The notes under the pieces were generated by a model, which worked only from the letters and a program-made list of their open reading frames with translations, was not told where the DNA came from and ran no database searches. A stretch of 64,000 nucleotides of DNA from Acidisoma silvae (GTDB taxonomy: Bacteria > Pseudomonadota > Alphaproteobacteria > Acetobacterales > Acetobacteraceae): assembly GCF_020618775.1 (NCBI RefSeq), contig NZ_JAESVB010000001.1:496001-560000 (forward strand), given 5' to 3'. This document shows positions 44,344 to 53,770 of the stretch, one piece after another. Both the position numbers and the translations under genes were made by a program. The stretch's first letter is position 1, and each line of letters begins with the position of its first letter.

Positions 44344-45657
44344 TTACACAATCCCGCCTGAACCACCTGCCTTCGCCGGGCGGATGCGCGTCACGGCCGA
44401 GCGATAGCCGCTGGCGCGATAAGCGCCCACCGGGTCGATGGCGGCATCCTTGCGCAGCCGCGCCATGGCCAGGATGGGCTGCACATCGGTGGTAAAGGCG
44501 CGCTTCAGCGTCTGGCTTGCCATCATCGGGTCATTCGCGTCCTGAAAGCCTTCCAGCGCTGCGCGATCCACCAGAAGCGCCTGGGCATAGGCGCGCTGCA
44601 CTTCCACGGCACTCGTCATCAGGCTTTCGATCGGATCGGTGACGTTATGCGACTGGTCCAGCATATAGGAGGGCGCGAAGCCGGGTGCTTTGCGATATTC
44701 GGCATCCACCAATTCGTTGAAGACGAGGAAGAGACGATAGGGTTCGATCGCTCCGGCATCCAGATCGTCATCGCCGTATTTCGAATCGTTGAAGTGAAAC
44801 CCTGCCAACTTACCGGCATGAACCAGCCGCGCCACGATCATCTCGATATTCACATTGGGCGCATGATGGCCGAGATCGACCAGGCAAAGGCAGTTATCGC
44901 CCACCGCCTGCGCGGCGAGGAGAGAGGAACCCCAGTCCTGAATCACGGTCGAATAGAAAGCCGGCTCATACATCTTGTGTTCAAGGAACAGTTTGAAACC
45001 ACCAGGCACGGCCGCATAGACGGTTGTGACGCTGTCGATATAACGCTCAAACGCCCGCGTGAAGTTGGACTGGCCCGGGAAGTTTGACCCATCACCCAGC
45101 CAGATGGTCAGCGCCGGAGCGCCGATCTTGGCAGCCAGCTCCGCGCAATGGATGTTGTGTGCCACCGCCTGCGCCCGCACGGCCGGGTCGGTATGACTCA
45201 GGCTGCCGTATTTATAGGACAGCGGATGCAGCGCATTGCCGGGGTGGTCCTGAAAGGTGTTGGAATTGACGACGTCAAAGCCAAGGCCGAGGGCGCCCGC
45301 GAATTCCGTCAACCCCTTGTAGTCGTCTACCTCATCCCAGGGGAAATGCAGCGAGACGGTTGGCGTGGCGCCGGCCAGACGGTTGACGACCGCGCAATCC
45401 TCCAGCTTGTCGAAGATATTGCGCGGCTCGCCCCCCATGGGAAAGCGCGCGAAACGGGTGCCGCCGGACCCCACCGCCCAGCTGGGCGCGGCAACGGCGA
45501 AGGCCGCGACGGCGCGGGTGATCGCCTCGATATCGATGCCGCGACGGTCGAGCGCGCGGCCGAGCGCGTCATAGTCTTCCTCAACGCCCGCTGTCAGCGC
45601 GGCGTTCTCGCTTGCAATGAAATCCTGGTCCAGCGCCGGAGAGATGATCTGATCCAT
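44344..45657 (-). CDS. rhaI: L-rhamnose isomerase, RhaI type
   Basis: This 437-residue TIM-barrel metal-dependent isomerase converts L-rhamnose to L-rhamnulose. It is the rhizobial/Pseudomonas-type enzyme (RhaI) rather than E. coli RhaA. Metal-site stretches include FLEHKMYEPAFY, LVDLGHHAPNVNIE and FHFNDSKYGDDDLD. The start at 45657 lies 5 bases after the rhaD stop; the frame extends further upstream but only into rhaD. It is co-transcribed with rhaD, exactly as in Rhizobium leguminosarum rhaDI. Confidence 0.92.
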   Translation of the reverse strand: MDQIISPALDQDFIASENAALTAGVEEDYDALGRALDRRGIDIEAITRAVAAFAVAAPSWAVGSGGTRFARFPMGGEPRNIFDKLEDCAVVNRLAGATPTVSLHFPWDEVDDYKGLTEFAGALGLGFDVVNSNTFQDHPGNALHPLSYKYGSLSHTDPAVRAQAVAHNIHCAELAAKIGAPALTIWLGDGSNFPGQSNFTRAFERYIDSVTTVYAAVPGGFKLFLEHKMYEPAFYSTVIQDWGSSLLAAQAVGDNCLCLVDLGHHAPNVNIEMIVARLVHAGKLAGFHFNDSKYGDDDLDAGAIEPYRLFLVFNELVDAEYRKAPGFAPSYMLDQSHNVTDPIESLMTSAVEVQRAYAQALLVDRAALEGFQDANDPMMASQTLKRAFTTDVQPILAMARLRKDAAIDPVGAYRASGYRSAVTRIRPAKAGGSGGIV

Positions 45658-45662
45658 GATGC

Positions 45663-47771
45663 TCACCGCGAAAAGGCGTTGGCGTTGCCGGCATCGATAT
45701 TGATGATATTGCCGGTGGATTTGGAGGAGATTTCGGAGGCGAAGAAGGCGATGCCTTCCGCGATATCCTCGGGGTACACGCTGCGCTTGAGCAAGGACCG
45801 CTGGCGGTAGACTTCGTCCAGCTCCTCCAGAGAGGATTTCTGGTAGGAGGCCGCGCGCTGATCGCCCCATTCACCCTTCCAGATGCGGCTGCCACGCAGC
45901 ACGGCGTCAGGGTTGACGACATTGGAGCGGATGCCGAGCGGCGCGCCTTCCAAAGCCACGCAGCGGGACAGATGCAGTTCCGAGGCCTTGGCCGTGCAAT
46001 AGGCGGACGCGCCGGGGGAGGCGACCAGGGCGTTCTTGCTGGCGACCATGATGATGGACCCGCCGATGGCCTGATCCTTCATTAGCCTGAAGGCTTCGCG
46101 CGAGGTCAGGAAATAGCCGGTGGACAGGATATCGATATTCTTCTGCCACAGGGCCAAAGACGTATCTTCCAGCGGCGCGGCCGAGGCGATGCCGGCATTG
46201 CAGACGCAAACGTCCAGGCCGCCGAAGGTGGCCGCCGTCTCCCGGAAGGCCGCGATGATGGCGTCCTCCTTGGTGACATCGGCCCAGACCGTGCCGACAG
46301 TATCGGCGCCAAAGGTTTTCGCCAGTTCCTGGCGCGATGTTTCCAGCACCTCGCGGTCGATATCGCAAATCATGACGCAGGCACCGTCCTGCATCAGCCG
46401 GCGGGCAGAGGCCATGCCGATACCGCCGGCGCCGCCGGTGATGAAGGCGATCTTGCCGGCCAAGGAGCGGGGCTTGGGCATCCGCTGCAGTTTCGCTTCT
46501 TCCAGCAGCCAGTATTCGATGTCGAAGGCTTCCTGCTCTGGTAGACCGCGATAGGTGGAAATGGTGGAAGCGCCGCGCATGACATTGATGGCATTGCGGT
46601 AGAATTCGCCGGCAATGCGCGCGGTGGCCTTGTCGGCCGCGAAGGTCAGCATGCCGATGCCGGGGATGAGATAGACGACCGCATTGGGGTCGCGCAGCTT
46701 CGGGCTATTGGCGTGTTTGCAGCGCTCGTAATAGGCCGTGTAGCCGGCACGATAGGTTTCCAGCGCTGCCGGCAGGCCGGGCAGAAGGTCCGCCACCGTC
46801 TGGGTCGCGGGATCGAAATCCAGCACCAGCGGCGCGATCTTGGTGCGCAGGAAATGATCGGGGCAGGAGGTGCCGAGCGGCGCGAGCGCCGCCAGGGCCT
46901 TGGAGCCGACGAATTCCAGCACTTCCGGACTGTCGTCGAAATGCCCGAGCTTGAGCGGGCCTTCACGGCTGATCAGGCCGCGAATGACCGGCATCAGGCT
47001 GGCGGCGACCGCGCGCCGTTCTTCCGGTGCCGCCGGGGCAATGCGCTCACCACCGAATATCACTTTGCCACGGCTGCGCTCGGCCAGGAAGGCAATCGCC
47101 TTATTGATGGTGCCGACCGTCGTTTCGTAGCAATCTTTCTGCGTCTCGCCCCAGGTGAAAAGGCCGTGCGCTTCCAGCACGAGGCCCTTGGCCTTCGGGT
47201 TCTCATCGGCAAATTTTTTGAGCCAAAAGCCAAGTTCAAAACCCGGCCGGCGCCAGGGCACCCAGCCGATCTCATCGCCGAAAATCTCCTGCGTCAGGGC
47301 GCGGCTGTCGGCGGAGGCGGCGATGGCGATGATGGCATCCGGGTGGACGTGATCGACATGCGGGTGATTGATGAAACCATGCAGTGCGGTGTCGATGCTG
47401 GTGGCACGCGGATTGAGGTTGAATGTGCAATGATTGTACAGGCCGACCATTTCGTCTTCCTGGTCGGTGCCTTTATAGATGCCGCGCAGCGCATGGAGCT
47501 TGTCCATGTAGAGCGTCGCGAAACCATCCAGCTTGATGCTGCCGATATCGCCGCCCGAGCCTTTCACCCACAGAACCTCGACCGTCTCGCCGGTCAGCGG
47601 ATCGCGCATGGCGATTTTGGACGATGTATTGCCGCCGCCGTAATTGGTGATGCGCTTGTCGGAGCCGAGCAGGTTAGACCGGTAGACCAGCAAGGCCTCA
47701 GGGCTCAGCCCCGCTGCCGTCGCGTCATCCCACCGATTTTCAAGCACAGATACTTGGTCGTGCGCGTCCAT
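45663..47771 (-). CDS. rhaD: Bifunctional rhamnulose-1-phosphate aldolase / short-chain dehydrogenase
   Basis: This 702-residue fusion has an N-terminal class II aldolase/adducin domain (GGGNTSSK near 43; HPHVDHVHPDAI zinc region; LEAHGLFTWG) that cleaves rhamnulose 1-phosphate to dihydroxyacetone phosphate and L-lactaldehyde. The C-terminal SDR domain, from about residue 435 (GKIAFITGGAGGIGMASA), has Y-C-T-A-K and is expected to oxidise lactaldehyde to L-lactate. It is first in the minus-strand rhamnose operon and divergent from rhaR. Fusion of the two steps is typical of alphaproteobacterial rha loci. Confidence 0.93.
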   Translation of the reverse strand: MDAHDQVSVLENRWDDATAAGLSPEALLVYRSNLLGSDKRITNYGGGNTSSKIAMRDPLTGETVEVLWVKGSGGDIGSIKLDGFATLYMDKLHALRGIYKGTDQEDEMVGLYNHCTFNLNPRATSIDTALHGFINHPHVDHVHPDAIIAIAASADSRALTQEIFGDEIGWVPWRRPGFELGFWLKKFADENPKAKGLVLEAHGLFTWGETQKDCYETTVGTINKAIAFLAERSRGKVIFGGERIAPAAPEERRAVAASLMPVIRGLISREGPLKLGHFDDSPEVLEFVGSKALAALAPLGTSCPDHFLRTKIAPLVLDFDPATQTVADLLPGLPAALETYRAGYTAYYERCKHANSPKLRDPNAVVYLIPGIGMLTFAADKATARIAGEFYRNAINVMRGASTISTYRGLPEQEAFDIEYWLLEEAKLQRMPKPRSLAGKIAFITGGAGGIGMASARRLMQDGACVMICDIDREVLETSRQELAKTFGADTVGTVWADVTKEDAIIAAFRETAATFGGLDVCVCNAGIASAAPLEDTSLALWQKNIDILSTGYFLTSREAFRLMKDQAIGGSIIMVASKNALVASPGASAYCTAKASELHLSRCVALEGAPLGIRSNVVNPDAVLRGSRIWKGEWGDQRAASYQKSSLEELDEVYRQRSLLKRSVYPEDIAEGIAFFASEISSKSTGNIINIDAGNANAFSR

Positions 47772-47872
47772 TCGATCCTCCCGCTGGTCCGTTTTTCACC
47801 GGTAGATGCGGCCGGTTTCCGCTAAGCGTTATGTCTCTCCTAGCCCCAACTTCGGTCATGATCAACCATCTT

Positions 47873-47887
47873 CGATAAAAAACGATC
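47873..47887. promoter_or_regulatory. Candidate RhaR operator, rhaD side (CGATAAAAAACGATC)
   Basis: A 15-base site of pattern CGA-N2-AAAAA-CG-N3 lies in the rhaD-rhaR gap. It overlaps an ATGATC...GATCAT dyad (47858-47863 / 47884-47889). A similar site precedes rhaS at 48812. DeoR-family regulators often bind such A-tract-centred repeats. Confidence 0.4.
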
Positions 47888-47963
47888 ATTATCTGAAAGA
47901 ACATGCTTGACGGATGCGCGATTCTGACGCTTCCTGCGGTCAAATCCGGGGAAACAGCCATCT

Positions 47964-48785
47964 GTGCTTGAGCGTGAGCGCCATCGCATCATTCTGAATC
48001 TGGTCGAGGACCGCTCGGTCGTCTCGGTGACGGAGCTTGTCGAACTGCTGGTGGCCTCGGAAGCCACCATCCGGCGCGATATCGCGGCCATGGCGGATCG
48101 GGGCGAACTGCGGCGCGTGCGCGGCGGGGCAGAAGCTTTACGGCCACGCCACCAGGCCCATCTCGGCGCCGTGCATTTCGCGACGGAGGAGCGGGTGTGC
48201 TTCGCCGAAAAGCGCGCCATCGCCCGCGCGGCAGCGGCTTTGCTGGAAGACGGCGATAGCATCGTCATCAATGGCGGCACCACCACCTACCGGCTGGTCG
48301 AATTTCTGGACGATCTGAAGCTCGATATTCTGACGAATTCCTTTTCGCTGGCCTCGGAACTGATGCAGGGCAATCGTCATCGCATCACCATTCCCGGCGG
48401 CACCATCTATCCGCAGCAGAATATCGTGCTCAGTCCTTTCGACCATGACACGACGAAGCATTTCGCGGGCCGGTTATTGCTGACCGGCTGCTATGGGCTC
48501 AATAGTTTCGGCATGATGGAGACCGATCCGCTGATCGTGCAGGCGCAGATCAAGCTGCTGGAATGCGCCGAAAAGCTCGTTATTCTGGCGGACAGCCGCA
48601 AGCTGCGCCAGCGCTCCTCCATGGTTGTGGCCCCCCTCACGCGGATCACCACGGTGATCACCGATAGCGGGGCGGCGCCGGAGGATTTGGAGGTTCTGCG
48701 TGCGGCCGGCATAGAAACGATCGTCGTGGAACCGGACGAAACGGGCGTCGAGCCCGCAGTAAAAGGACTGTTGCACGTCGCCTAG
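47964..48785 (+). CDS. rhaR: DeoR-family rhamnose operon regulator RhaR
   Basis: This 273-residue DeoR-type regulator has an N-terminal helix-turn-helix (RHRIILNLVEDRSVVSVTELVELL, then SEATIRRDIAAM). Its sugar-phosphate-sensing C-terminal domain (INGGTTTYRLVEFL; VILADSRKLRQRSS) is of the kind that binds phosphorylated sugars. GTG 47964 is the start. It is placed between the divergent catabolic operon and the transport genes, as in Rhizobium. It probably represses until rhamnulose phosphate or a similar intermediate accumulates. Confidence 0.9.
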   Translation: MLERERHRIILNLVEDRSVVSVTELVELLVASEATIRRDIAAMADRGELRRVRGGAEALRPRHQAHLGAVHFATEERVCFAEKRAIARAAAALLEDGDSIVINGGTTTYRLVEFLDDLKLDILTNSFSLASELMQGNRHRITIPGGTIYPQQNIVLSPFDHDTTKHFAGRLLLTGCYGLNSFGMMETDPLIVQAQIKLLECAEKLVILADSRKLRQRSSMVVAPLTRITTVITDSGAAPEDLEVLRAAGIETIVVEPDETGVEPAVKGLLHVA

Positions 48786-48811
48786 TATTCGCCGCAAGAT
48801 GATCGCCTAAA

Positions 48812-48826
48812 CGACGAAAAACGTCG
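48812..48826. promoter_or_regulatory. Candidate RhaR operator, rhaS side (CGACG-AAAAA-CGTCG)
   Basis: A perfect 5+5 inverted repeat around an A-tract lies 37 bases before the rhaS start, immediately upstream of its GGGAGGA ribosome-binding site. It shares CGA-N2-AAAAA-CG with the site at 47873. Confidence 0.45.
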
Positions 48827-48849
48827 AAACAATAAAGGGAGGAATGATC

Positions 48850-49857
48850 ATGGACCGTAGAGGATTCATCAAGACCACGGCTGCCGTTCTGGGCGCGGCC
48901 GCAGTCCCGGCAGGCTTTGCCGGCTCGGCGCGCGCGGCGGGCGAAATTCGCGTCGGCCTCGTCGCGAAGTCCCTCGGCAATGGCTTCTTCGTCGCCGTTG
49001 ACAAAGGCGCGGAAGAGGCCGCCAAGCAGATCGGCAATGTGAAGATCATCTTCACCGGCCCGACCTCGACCACGGCGGAAGGGCAGATCGAGGTCATTCA
49101 GTCGCTGATCGATCAGCATGTCGATGCCATCGCGATTTCCGCCAATGACCCGGATGCGCTGGTGCCTATCTGCAAGCGCGCCATGGCGCGCGGCATCAAG
49201 GTCATTTCCTATGATTCCGCGGTCGGCCAGGATGGCCGCATCGTGCATGTGGCCCCGTCTTCGGATGAGCTGATCGGCCAGGCGCTGGACAAGCTGGCCG
49301 CCGCCGCCGCGCCGGACGGCAAGGGCAAATTCGCCATCGTCTCCGCGACACCGACCTCGACCAACCAGAATGCCTGGATCGCGGTCATGAAGAAGTATTT
49401 GTCGCAGTATCCGGGACTTGAACTTGTCTCCACCGTCTACGGCAATGATTTGGCCGATGACAGCTACCGCGAAGCGACCGCGCTGCTGCAAAAATATCCG
49501 GACCTCAAGGTCATCGTCTCGCCCAGCTCCGTCGGCATCGTCGCCAGCGCCAAGGCCGTGGAAGACGCCAAGAAGGTCGGCCAGGTCTATGTCACCGGCC
49601 TCGGCCTGCCGTCCGAATGCGCGGGCCATGTCGAAGCCGGGTCGATCAAGAGCTTCGCCATCTGGAATCCGATCGATCTTGGCTATGCCACGACCTATGT
49701 CGCCGTCGATCTCGTCAATGGCGCCAAGGGACCGGGCAACAGCCTGCCGGACGGCCGCATGGGCAAGATCAGCTTCGACGCCAATGGCGTCGGCGCGATG
49801 GCCGTGCCTTTCACCTATGACAAGTCGAACGTCGAGCAATTCGCGAAGATCTTCTGA
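48850..49857 (+). CDS. rhaS: Rhamnose ABC transporter periplasmic binding protein RhaS
   Basis: This is a 335-residue type I periplasmic sugar-binding protein of the RbsB-like family. It begins with a twin-arginine-like signal (DRRGFIK, then a hydrophobic stretch ending GSARA), so it may be exported folded by Tat. The binding domain contains GNGFFVAVDKGAEEAA, ANDPDALVPICKRA and SYDSAVG. ATG 48850 lies six bases after GGGAGGA and is preferred over ATG 48844. It captures rhamnose for the RhaTPQ importer encoded downstream. Confidence 0.92.
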   Translation: MDRRGFIKTTAAVLGAAAVPAGFAGSARAAGEIRVGLVAKSLGNGFFVAVDKGAEEAAKQIGNVKIIFTGPTSTTAEGQIEVIQSLIDQHVDAIAISANDPDALVPICKRAMARGIKVISYDSAVGQDGRIVHVAPSSDELIGQALDKLAAAAAPDGKGKFAIVSATPTSTNQNAWIAVMKKYLSQYPGLELVSTVYGNDLADDSYREATALLQKYPDLKVIVSPSSVGIVASAKAVEDAKKVGQVYVTGLGLPSECAGHVEAGSIKSFAIWNPIDLGYATTYVAVDLVNGAKGPGNSLPDGRMGKISFDANGVGAMAVPFTYDKSNVEQFAKIF

Positions 49858-49862
49858 GCAAA

Positions 49863-49944
49863 GTCATCCCCGGGTGCGGCCGGCAAGGCTTGACCTGGGG
49901 ATCTACCCGGACGGGTGGATGCGCGGGTCAAGCCCGCGCATGAC
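49863..49944. repeat. Dispersed palindromic intergenic element
   Basis: The element is bounded by GTCAT (49863) and ATGAC (49944 end), contains ATCTACCC, and ends in a 9-bp hairpin ATGCGCGGG / CCCGCGCAT (49919-49927 / 49933-49941). It resembles the element at 767-858 and fills most of the rhaS-rhaT gap. It may temper read-through so that the binding protein is made in excess. Confidence 0.65.
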
Positions 49945-49964
49945 TAACAAAGGTGAATGCTCTC

Positions 49965-51449
49965 ATGAGCGAACCGATACTCAGCCTGGCGGGTGTCACC
50001 AAATCCTTTGCCGGCGTGCGCGCTTTGGTAAAGGGCGAGATTGACCTCTATCCTGGCGAAGTCACAGCGCTGATCGGCGAGAATGGTGCCGGCAAATCCA
50101 CGCTCGTGAAGATTCTCACGGGCGTGCACCATGCCGATGGCGGCGACATCCGTTTCAATGGCGAGCCCGTGCATATCGGCTCGGCCGATAATGCTGGCCG
50201 GCTTGGCATCAGCGCCATTCACCAGGAAGCGGTGGTCTTCGACGATCTGTCGGTCGCCGAGAATATCTTCGTCACCGACCGTCCGCGCAAGCGCGGCATG
50301 GTTGACTGGGCGACCATGCGCGAGCGTGCGCGCGTCATTCTGGCCGAGCTTGATCCGCGTATCGATCCGCGCATGCCCATGCGGCAGTTGAGCGTGGCTC
50401 AGAAGCATCTGGTGCAGATTGCCCGCGCGCTGTCCAACGAAGCCCGCATCGTCATCATGGATGAGCCGACGGCTGCCCTCTCGCATCGCGAGGTGGAAGA
50501 GCTCTTCACCATCGTGCGCCGGCTGAAGGCGGAAGGCCGCGCCATTCTGTTCATCAGCCACAAATTCGAGGAAATTTTCGATGTCGCCGATCGCTTCGCG
50601 GTGTTTCGCGATGGCGCGGCGGTGGGGCAGGGGCTGATCCGCGATGTCTCCCGCGACCAGCTGATTGCCATGATGGTCGGCCGTTCGGTGGATCAGGTTT
50701 TTCCGAAGACCGTTGTTCCCATTGGCGAGGAATTGTTCCATGTCGCTGGTCTGTCGCGCGGCGAGGAATTCGCCGATGTCAGCTTCGGCCTCAAGCGCGG
50801 CGAGATTCTGGGCGTCTATGGTCTGGTCGGTGCCGGCCGCAGCGAAGTCATGCAGGCGATTTTCGGCCTGACGCGGCCTGATCATGGAGAGATCAATCTG
50901 GAAGGCCGCAGCCTGAAAATCCGCGCGCCGGAAGATGCCATTGGCGCCGGCATCGCCTATGTGCCGGAAGATCGGCAGATTCAGGGCGGCATTCTGCGCT
51001 TTCCCATCGCCAGCAATATCGCCCTGCCGTCGCTCAGCCATCTGTCGCATCGCGGCTTCATGCGCCGGGCGGATGAGCGGGCGCTGGCCGAGGATTATGT
51101 GACGCAATTGCAGATCAAGACCTCCGGCGTCGGCCAGCGGCTGGAAGAACTCTCGGGCGGTAATCAGCAGAAAGTCGTCATCGCCAAATGGCTGGCCACC
51201 AATCCGCGTGTGCTGATCATGGATGAGCCGACCAAGGGCATCGATGTCGGAGCCAAGACGGCCGTCTATCGCTTGATGGGCGAGATCGTCGCGCGCGGCC
51301 TTGGCATCATCATGATCTCCTCCGAATTGCCCGAAGTGATGGGGCTGGCGGACCGTATTCTCGTCATGCGGCGCGGCCGGCTGCGCGCGACATTCACGCG
51401 CGCGGAAGCGACGCCCGAAAGCATTGTGAAGGCAGCAACCGATGCCTAA
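49965..51449 (+). CDS. rhaT: Rhamnose ABC transporter ATP-binding protein RhaT
   Basis: This protein of about 494 residues holds two ABC domains in one chain, as in RbsA/XylG-type sugar importers. Domain 1 has an intact Walker A (GENGAGKST) but a degenerate signature (LSVAQKHL). Domain 2 has a degenerate P-loop (GLVGAGRSE) and an intact signature (LSGGNQQKV) with Walker B VLIMDEPTKGID. Such asymmetry is normal for the class. The symbol follows rhizobial usage and is unrelated to the E. coli RhaT symporter. It overlaps rhaP by 8 bases. Confidence 0.93.
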   Translation: MSEPILSLAGVTKSFAGVRALVKGEIDLYPGEVTALIGENGAGKSTLVKILTGVHHADGGDIRFNGEPVHIGSADNAGRLGISAIHQEAVVFDDLSVAENIFVTDRPRKRGMVDWATMRERARVILAELDPRIDPRMPMRQLSVAQKHLVQIARALSNEARIVIMDEPTAALSHREVEELFTIVRRLKAEGRAILFISHKFEEIFDVADRFAVFRDGAAVGQGLIRDVSRDQLIAMMVGRSVDQVFPKTVVPIGEELFHVAGLSRGEEFADVSFGLKRGEILGVYGLVGAGRSEVMQAIFGLTRPDHGEINLEGRSLKIRAPEDAIGAGIAYVPEDRQIQGGILRFPIASNIALPSLSHLSHRGFMRRADERALAEDYVTQLQIKTSGVGQRLEELSGGNQQKVVIAKWLATNPRVLIMDEPTKGIDVGAKTAVYRLMGEIVARGLGIIMISSELPEVMGLADRILVMRRGRLRATFTRAEATPESIVKAATDA

Positions 51450-52440
51450 GATTTTTGGCGCCCGCCGTGGCCTGCCGCATGAAGTGGGGCTCGGCCTGCT
51501 GACGCTCGCCTTGTTGGCGCTCGTCACCATCGCCTTTCCGCGTTTCCTCGTCATCGACAATCTCAAATCTCTGGTCGATGACACGGCCCTGCTGATCATG
51601 CTGGCGGTGGGGGAGATGTTCGTGCTGCTGACGCGCGGGGTTGACCTGTCGGTCGCGGCCAATGCGGCGCTCACCGGCATGGTGGTGGCGCTATTCAATG
51701 CGCATTATCCGGGCGCGGGCATTCTGCCGGTGATCGTCATCGCCATCGTCATGGGCGCGGCCTTGGGCCTGTTCAACGGCTTTCTGGTCTGGAAGGTGCG
51801 CATTCCGTCCATCGTCGTCACGCTCGGCACGCTCTCGGTCTATCGCGGCTGCGTCTATCTGGTTTCGGGTGGTGCCTGGGTGAATAGCGGCCAGATGTCG
51901 CCCTTCTTCCTCAGCTTCGTGCGCTTTCCCATTCTCGGTATTTCCGTGCTGAGCTGGATCGGCCTGCTGGTCGCGGTGCTGGCCTTCCTGTTCCTGCGCT
52001 TTACGATAGCAGGCCGCAATCTTTATGCCGCAGGCAATAACCCGAATGCGGCCGGCTATGCCGGTATCGATGTCGGGCGGATGCAATGCCTGGCCTTTGT
52101 GCTCTCGGGCGCGATTGCGGGCCTCGCCGGTTATCTTTGGGTGGCGCGTTTCGCCGTCGCCTATACCGATGTCGCTTCAGGCTTCGAGCTTCAGGTGATC
52201 GCAGCTTGCGTCATCGGCGGCGTTTCCATCACCGGTGGCGTTGGCGGCGTGGTCGGCGTCGTCATCGGCGGCTTGTTTCTTGGCATCATCAAGAACGCGC
52301 TGCCGGTCGTTGGCATCTCGCCCTTCTTCCAGATGGCCGTCAGCGGCTTCGTCATCACCGTCGCTGTCATTCTGAACGCCGGCAGCTACCGCAAAAATCA
52401 CGGCCGCAAGATATTGGAACGCGCGGAGGCCTCGTCATGA
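51442..52440 (+). CDS. rhaP: Rhamnose ABC transporter permease RhaP
   Basis: This 332-residue RbsC-type inner-membrane permease has about 8-10 helices, with family motifs GEMFVLLTRGVDLSVAA, PSIVVTLGTLSVYRG and GLAGYLWVARF. It pairs with RhaQ to form the membrane channel energised by RhaT. It overlaps rhaT by 8 bases and rhaQ by 4 (ATGA), so it is translationally coupled on both sides. Confidence 0.93.
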   Translation: MPKIFGARRGLPHEVGLGLLTLALLALVTIAFPRFLVIDNLKSLVDDTALLIMLAVGEMFVLLTRGVDLSVAANAALTGMVVALFNAHYPGAGILPVIVIAIVMGAALGLFNGFLVWKVRIPSIVVTLGTLSVYRGCVYLVSGGAWVNSGQMSPFFLSFVRFPILGISVLSWIGLLVAVLAFLFLRFTIAGRNLYAAGNNPNAAGYAGIDVGRMQCLAFVLSGAIAGLAGYLWVARFAVAYTDVASGFELQVIAACVIGGVSITGGVGGVVGVVIGGLFLGIIKNALPVVGISPFFQMAVSGFVITVAVILNAGSYRKNHGRKILERAEASS

Positions 52441-53441
52441 GCACGCTCTCCTCCTCAGTTCAGGCGCGCGAGCCAGCGCGCAAAGCTTTCGGCTGGAAGA
52501 AGCTGCTGCGCTGGGAAACGCTGCTCGGCCTCGTCGTCATCCTCGACTTTCTGCTCAATGCGAAACTCTCACCCTATTTCTTGAGCCCTTGGACCCTCTC
52601 TGACGCCAGCTTTAATTTTACCGAGCGCGCCATTATGGCGCTGCCTATGGCGCTGCTGATCATCGCGGGTGAGATCGATATTTCGGTCGGCTCCACCATG
52701 GCCATGGCTTCGGTGCTGATGGGTCTTGTCGCCCAGGCCGGTTTCGGCACGCCCATGGTCTGCCTTACCGGCGTCGTCGTGGGATTGATCGCGGGCGGCA
52801 TCAATGGCGTGCTGGTCACGGTTTTTCGCGTGCCGTCCATCGTGGCGACCATCGGCACGCTCAGCCTGTTCCGTGGCGTGGCTTACGCCGTCATCGGCGA
52901 CGGCGTGCTGAAATCCTACAAGCCGGATTTCGCCTATTTCGGCCAAGGCTATGTCTGGGGGCCGGTGTCCTTCGAACTTGTCCTGTTCCTGGTTCTGGCG
53001 ATCATCTTCGCGATCGTGCTGCATACGACCGTCACCGGCCGGCGTATTTTCGCCATCGGCGCCAATCCGATCGCGGCGCGCCTCTCGGGCATTCGCGTCG
53101 ATGCCTATAAATTCTGGATTTTCGTTCTCCTCGGTGCCGTCTCCGGTCTGGCCTCGGTGTTGCTGACCTCGCGCCTTGGCTCCACCCGCCCATCCATCGC
53201 GACGGGCTGGGAGCTGGAAGTCATCACAATGGTCATCCTGGGTGGCATTTCCATCGATGGCGGCCAGGGTTCCATCCTTGGCGTCGTGCTATCGGCGCTG
53301 CTCATCGGCTGCGTCACCTTCGGCTTGTCGCTGCTCAATGTGCCGGGCATCGTGCTGGCCATCGTCACCGGCGGGCTGTTGATCGGCGTCGTCGCACTCT
53401 CCTCCATCGTCGGCTATTCGGGCCGGCGGCGGCGGCATTAG
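52437..53441 (+). CDS. rhaQ: Rhamnose ABC transporter permease RhaQ
   Basis: This 334-residue second RbsC-type permease has [38 protein letters not shown] and a [13 protein letters not shown] segment. The start at 52437 has GGAGG seven bases upstream and overlaps the rhaP stop as ATGA; the frame is open further upstream but only inside rhaP. With RhaP it forms the heterodimeric pore. Confidence 0.93.
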   Translation: MSTLSSSVQAREPARKAFGWKKLLRWETLLGLVVILDFLLNAKLSPYFLSPWTLSDASFNFTERAIMALPMALLIIAGEIDISVGSTMAMASVLMGLVAQAGFGTPMVCLTGVVVGLIAGGINGVLVTVFRVPSIVATIGTLSLFRGVAYAVIGDGVLKSYKPDFAYFGQGYVWGPVSFELVLFLVLAIIFAIVLHTTVTGRRIFAIGANPIAARLSGIRVDAYKFWIFVLLGAVSGLASVLLTSRLGSTRPSIATGWELEVITMVILGGISIDGGQGSILGVVLSALLIGCVTFGLSLLNVPGIVLAIVTGGLLIGVVALSSIVGYSGRRRRH

Positions 53442-53451
53442 GGCGCGGGCC

Positions 53452-53766
53452 ATGGAACAGGTCGCCTTTCGGATGCAGCTCAATGCCGGGCAGGCAGCGG
53501 AGTATACCCGCCGGCATGACGCGATCTGGCCCGATCTGGTGGCGCTGCTGCATGAAGCCGGGATCAGCGATTATTCGATTTTCCTTGATCCCGAAACCCA
53601 CGCGCTGTTTGCCGTCCTGCGCCGCAATGTCGATCACCGCATGGCGGAACTGCCGGCCCATGAGGTGATGCAGCGCTGGTGGCGGCATATGGGGGATATC
53701 ATGGCGACGAACGCCGATTCCTCGCCGGTCGTCGTGCCGCTCACCCCTGTCTTTCACCTGGATTGA
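53452..53766 (+). CDS. rhaU: L-rhamnose mutarotase
   Basis: This 104-residue RhaU/RhaM-family dimer of ferredoxin-like fold interconverts alpha- and beta-L-rhamnose. The signature [28 protein letters not shown] and the C-terminal WWRHMGDIM are clear; the conserved His in RRHDAIWP is the likely acid/base. It lies 10 bases after rhaQ and 4 bases before rhaK, as in the rhizobial rhaPQUK order. Confidence 0.93.
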   Translation: MEQVAFRMQLNAGQAAEYTRRHDAIWPDLVALLHEAGISDYSIFLDPETHALFAVLRRNVDHRMAELPAHEVMQRWWRHMGDIMATNADSSPVVVPLTPVFHLD

Positions 53767-53770
53767 GCGC

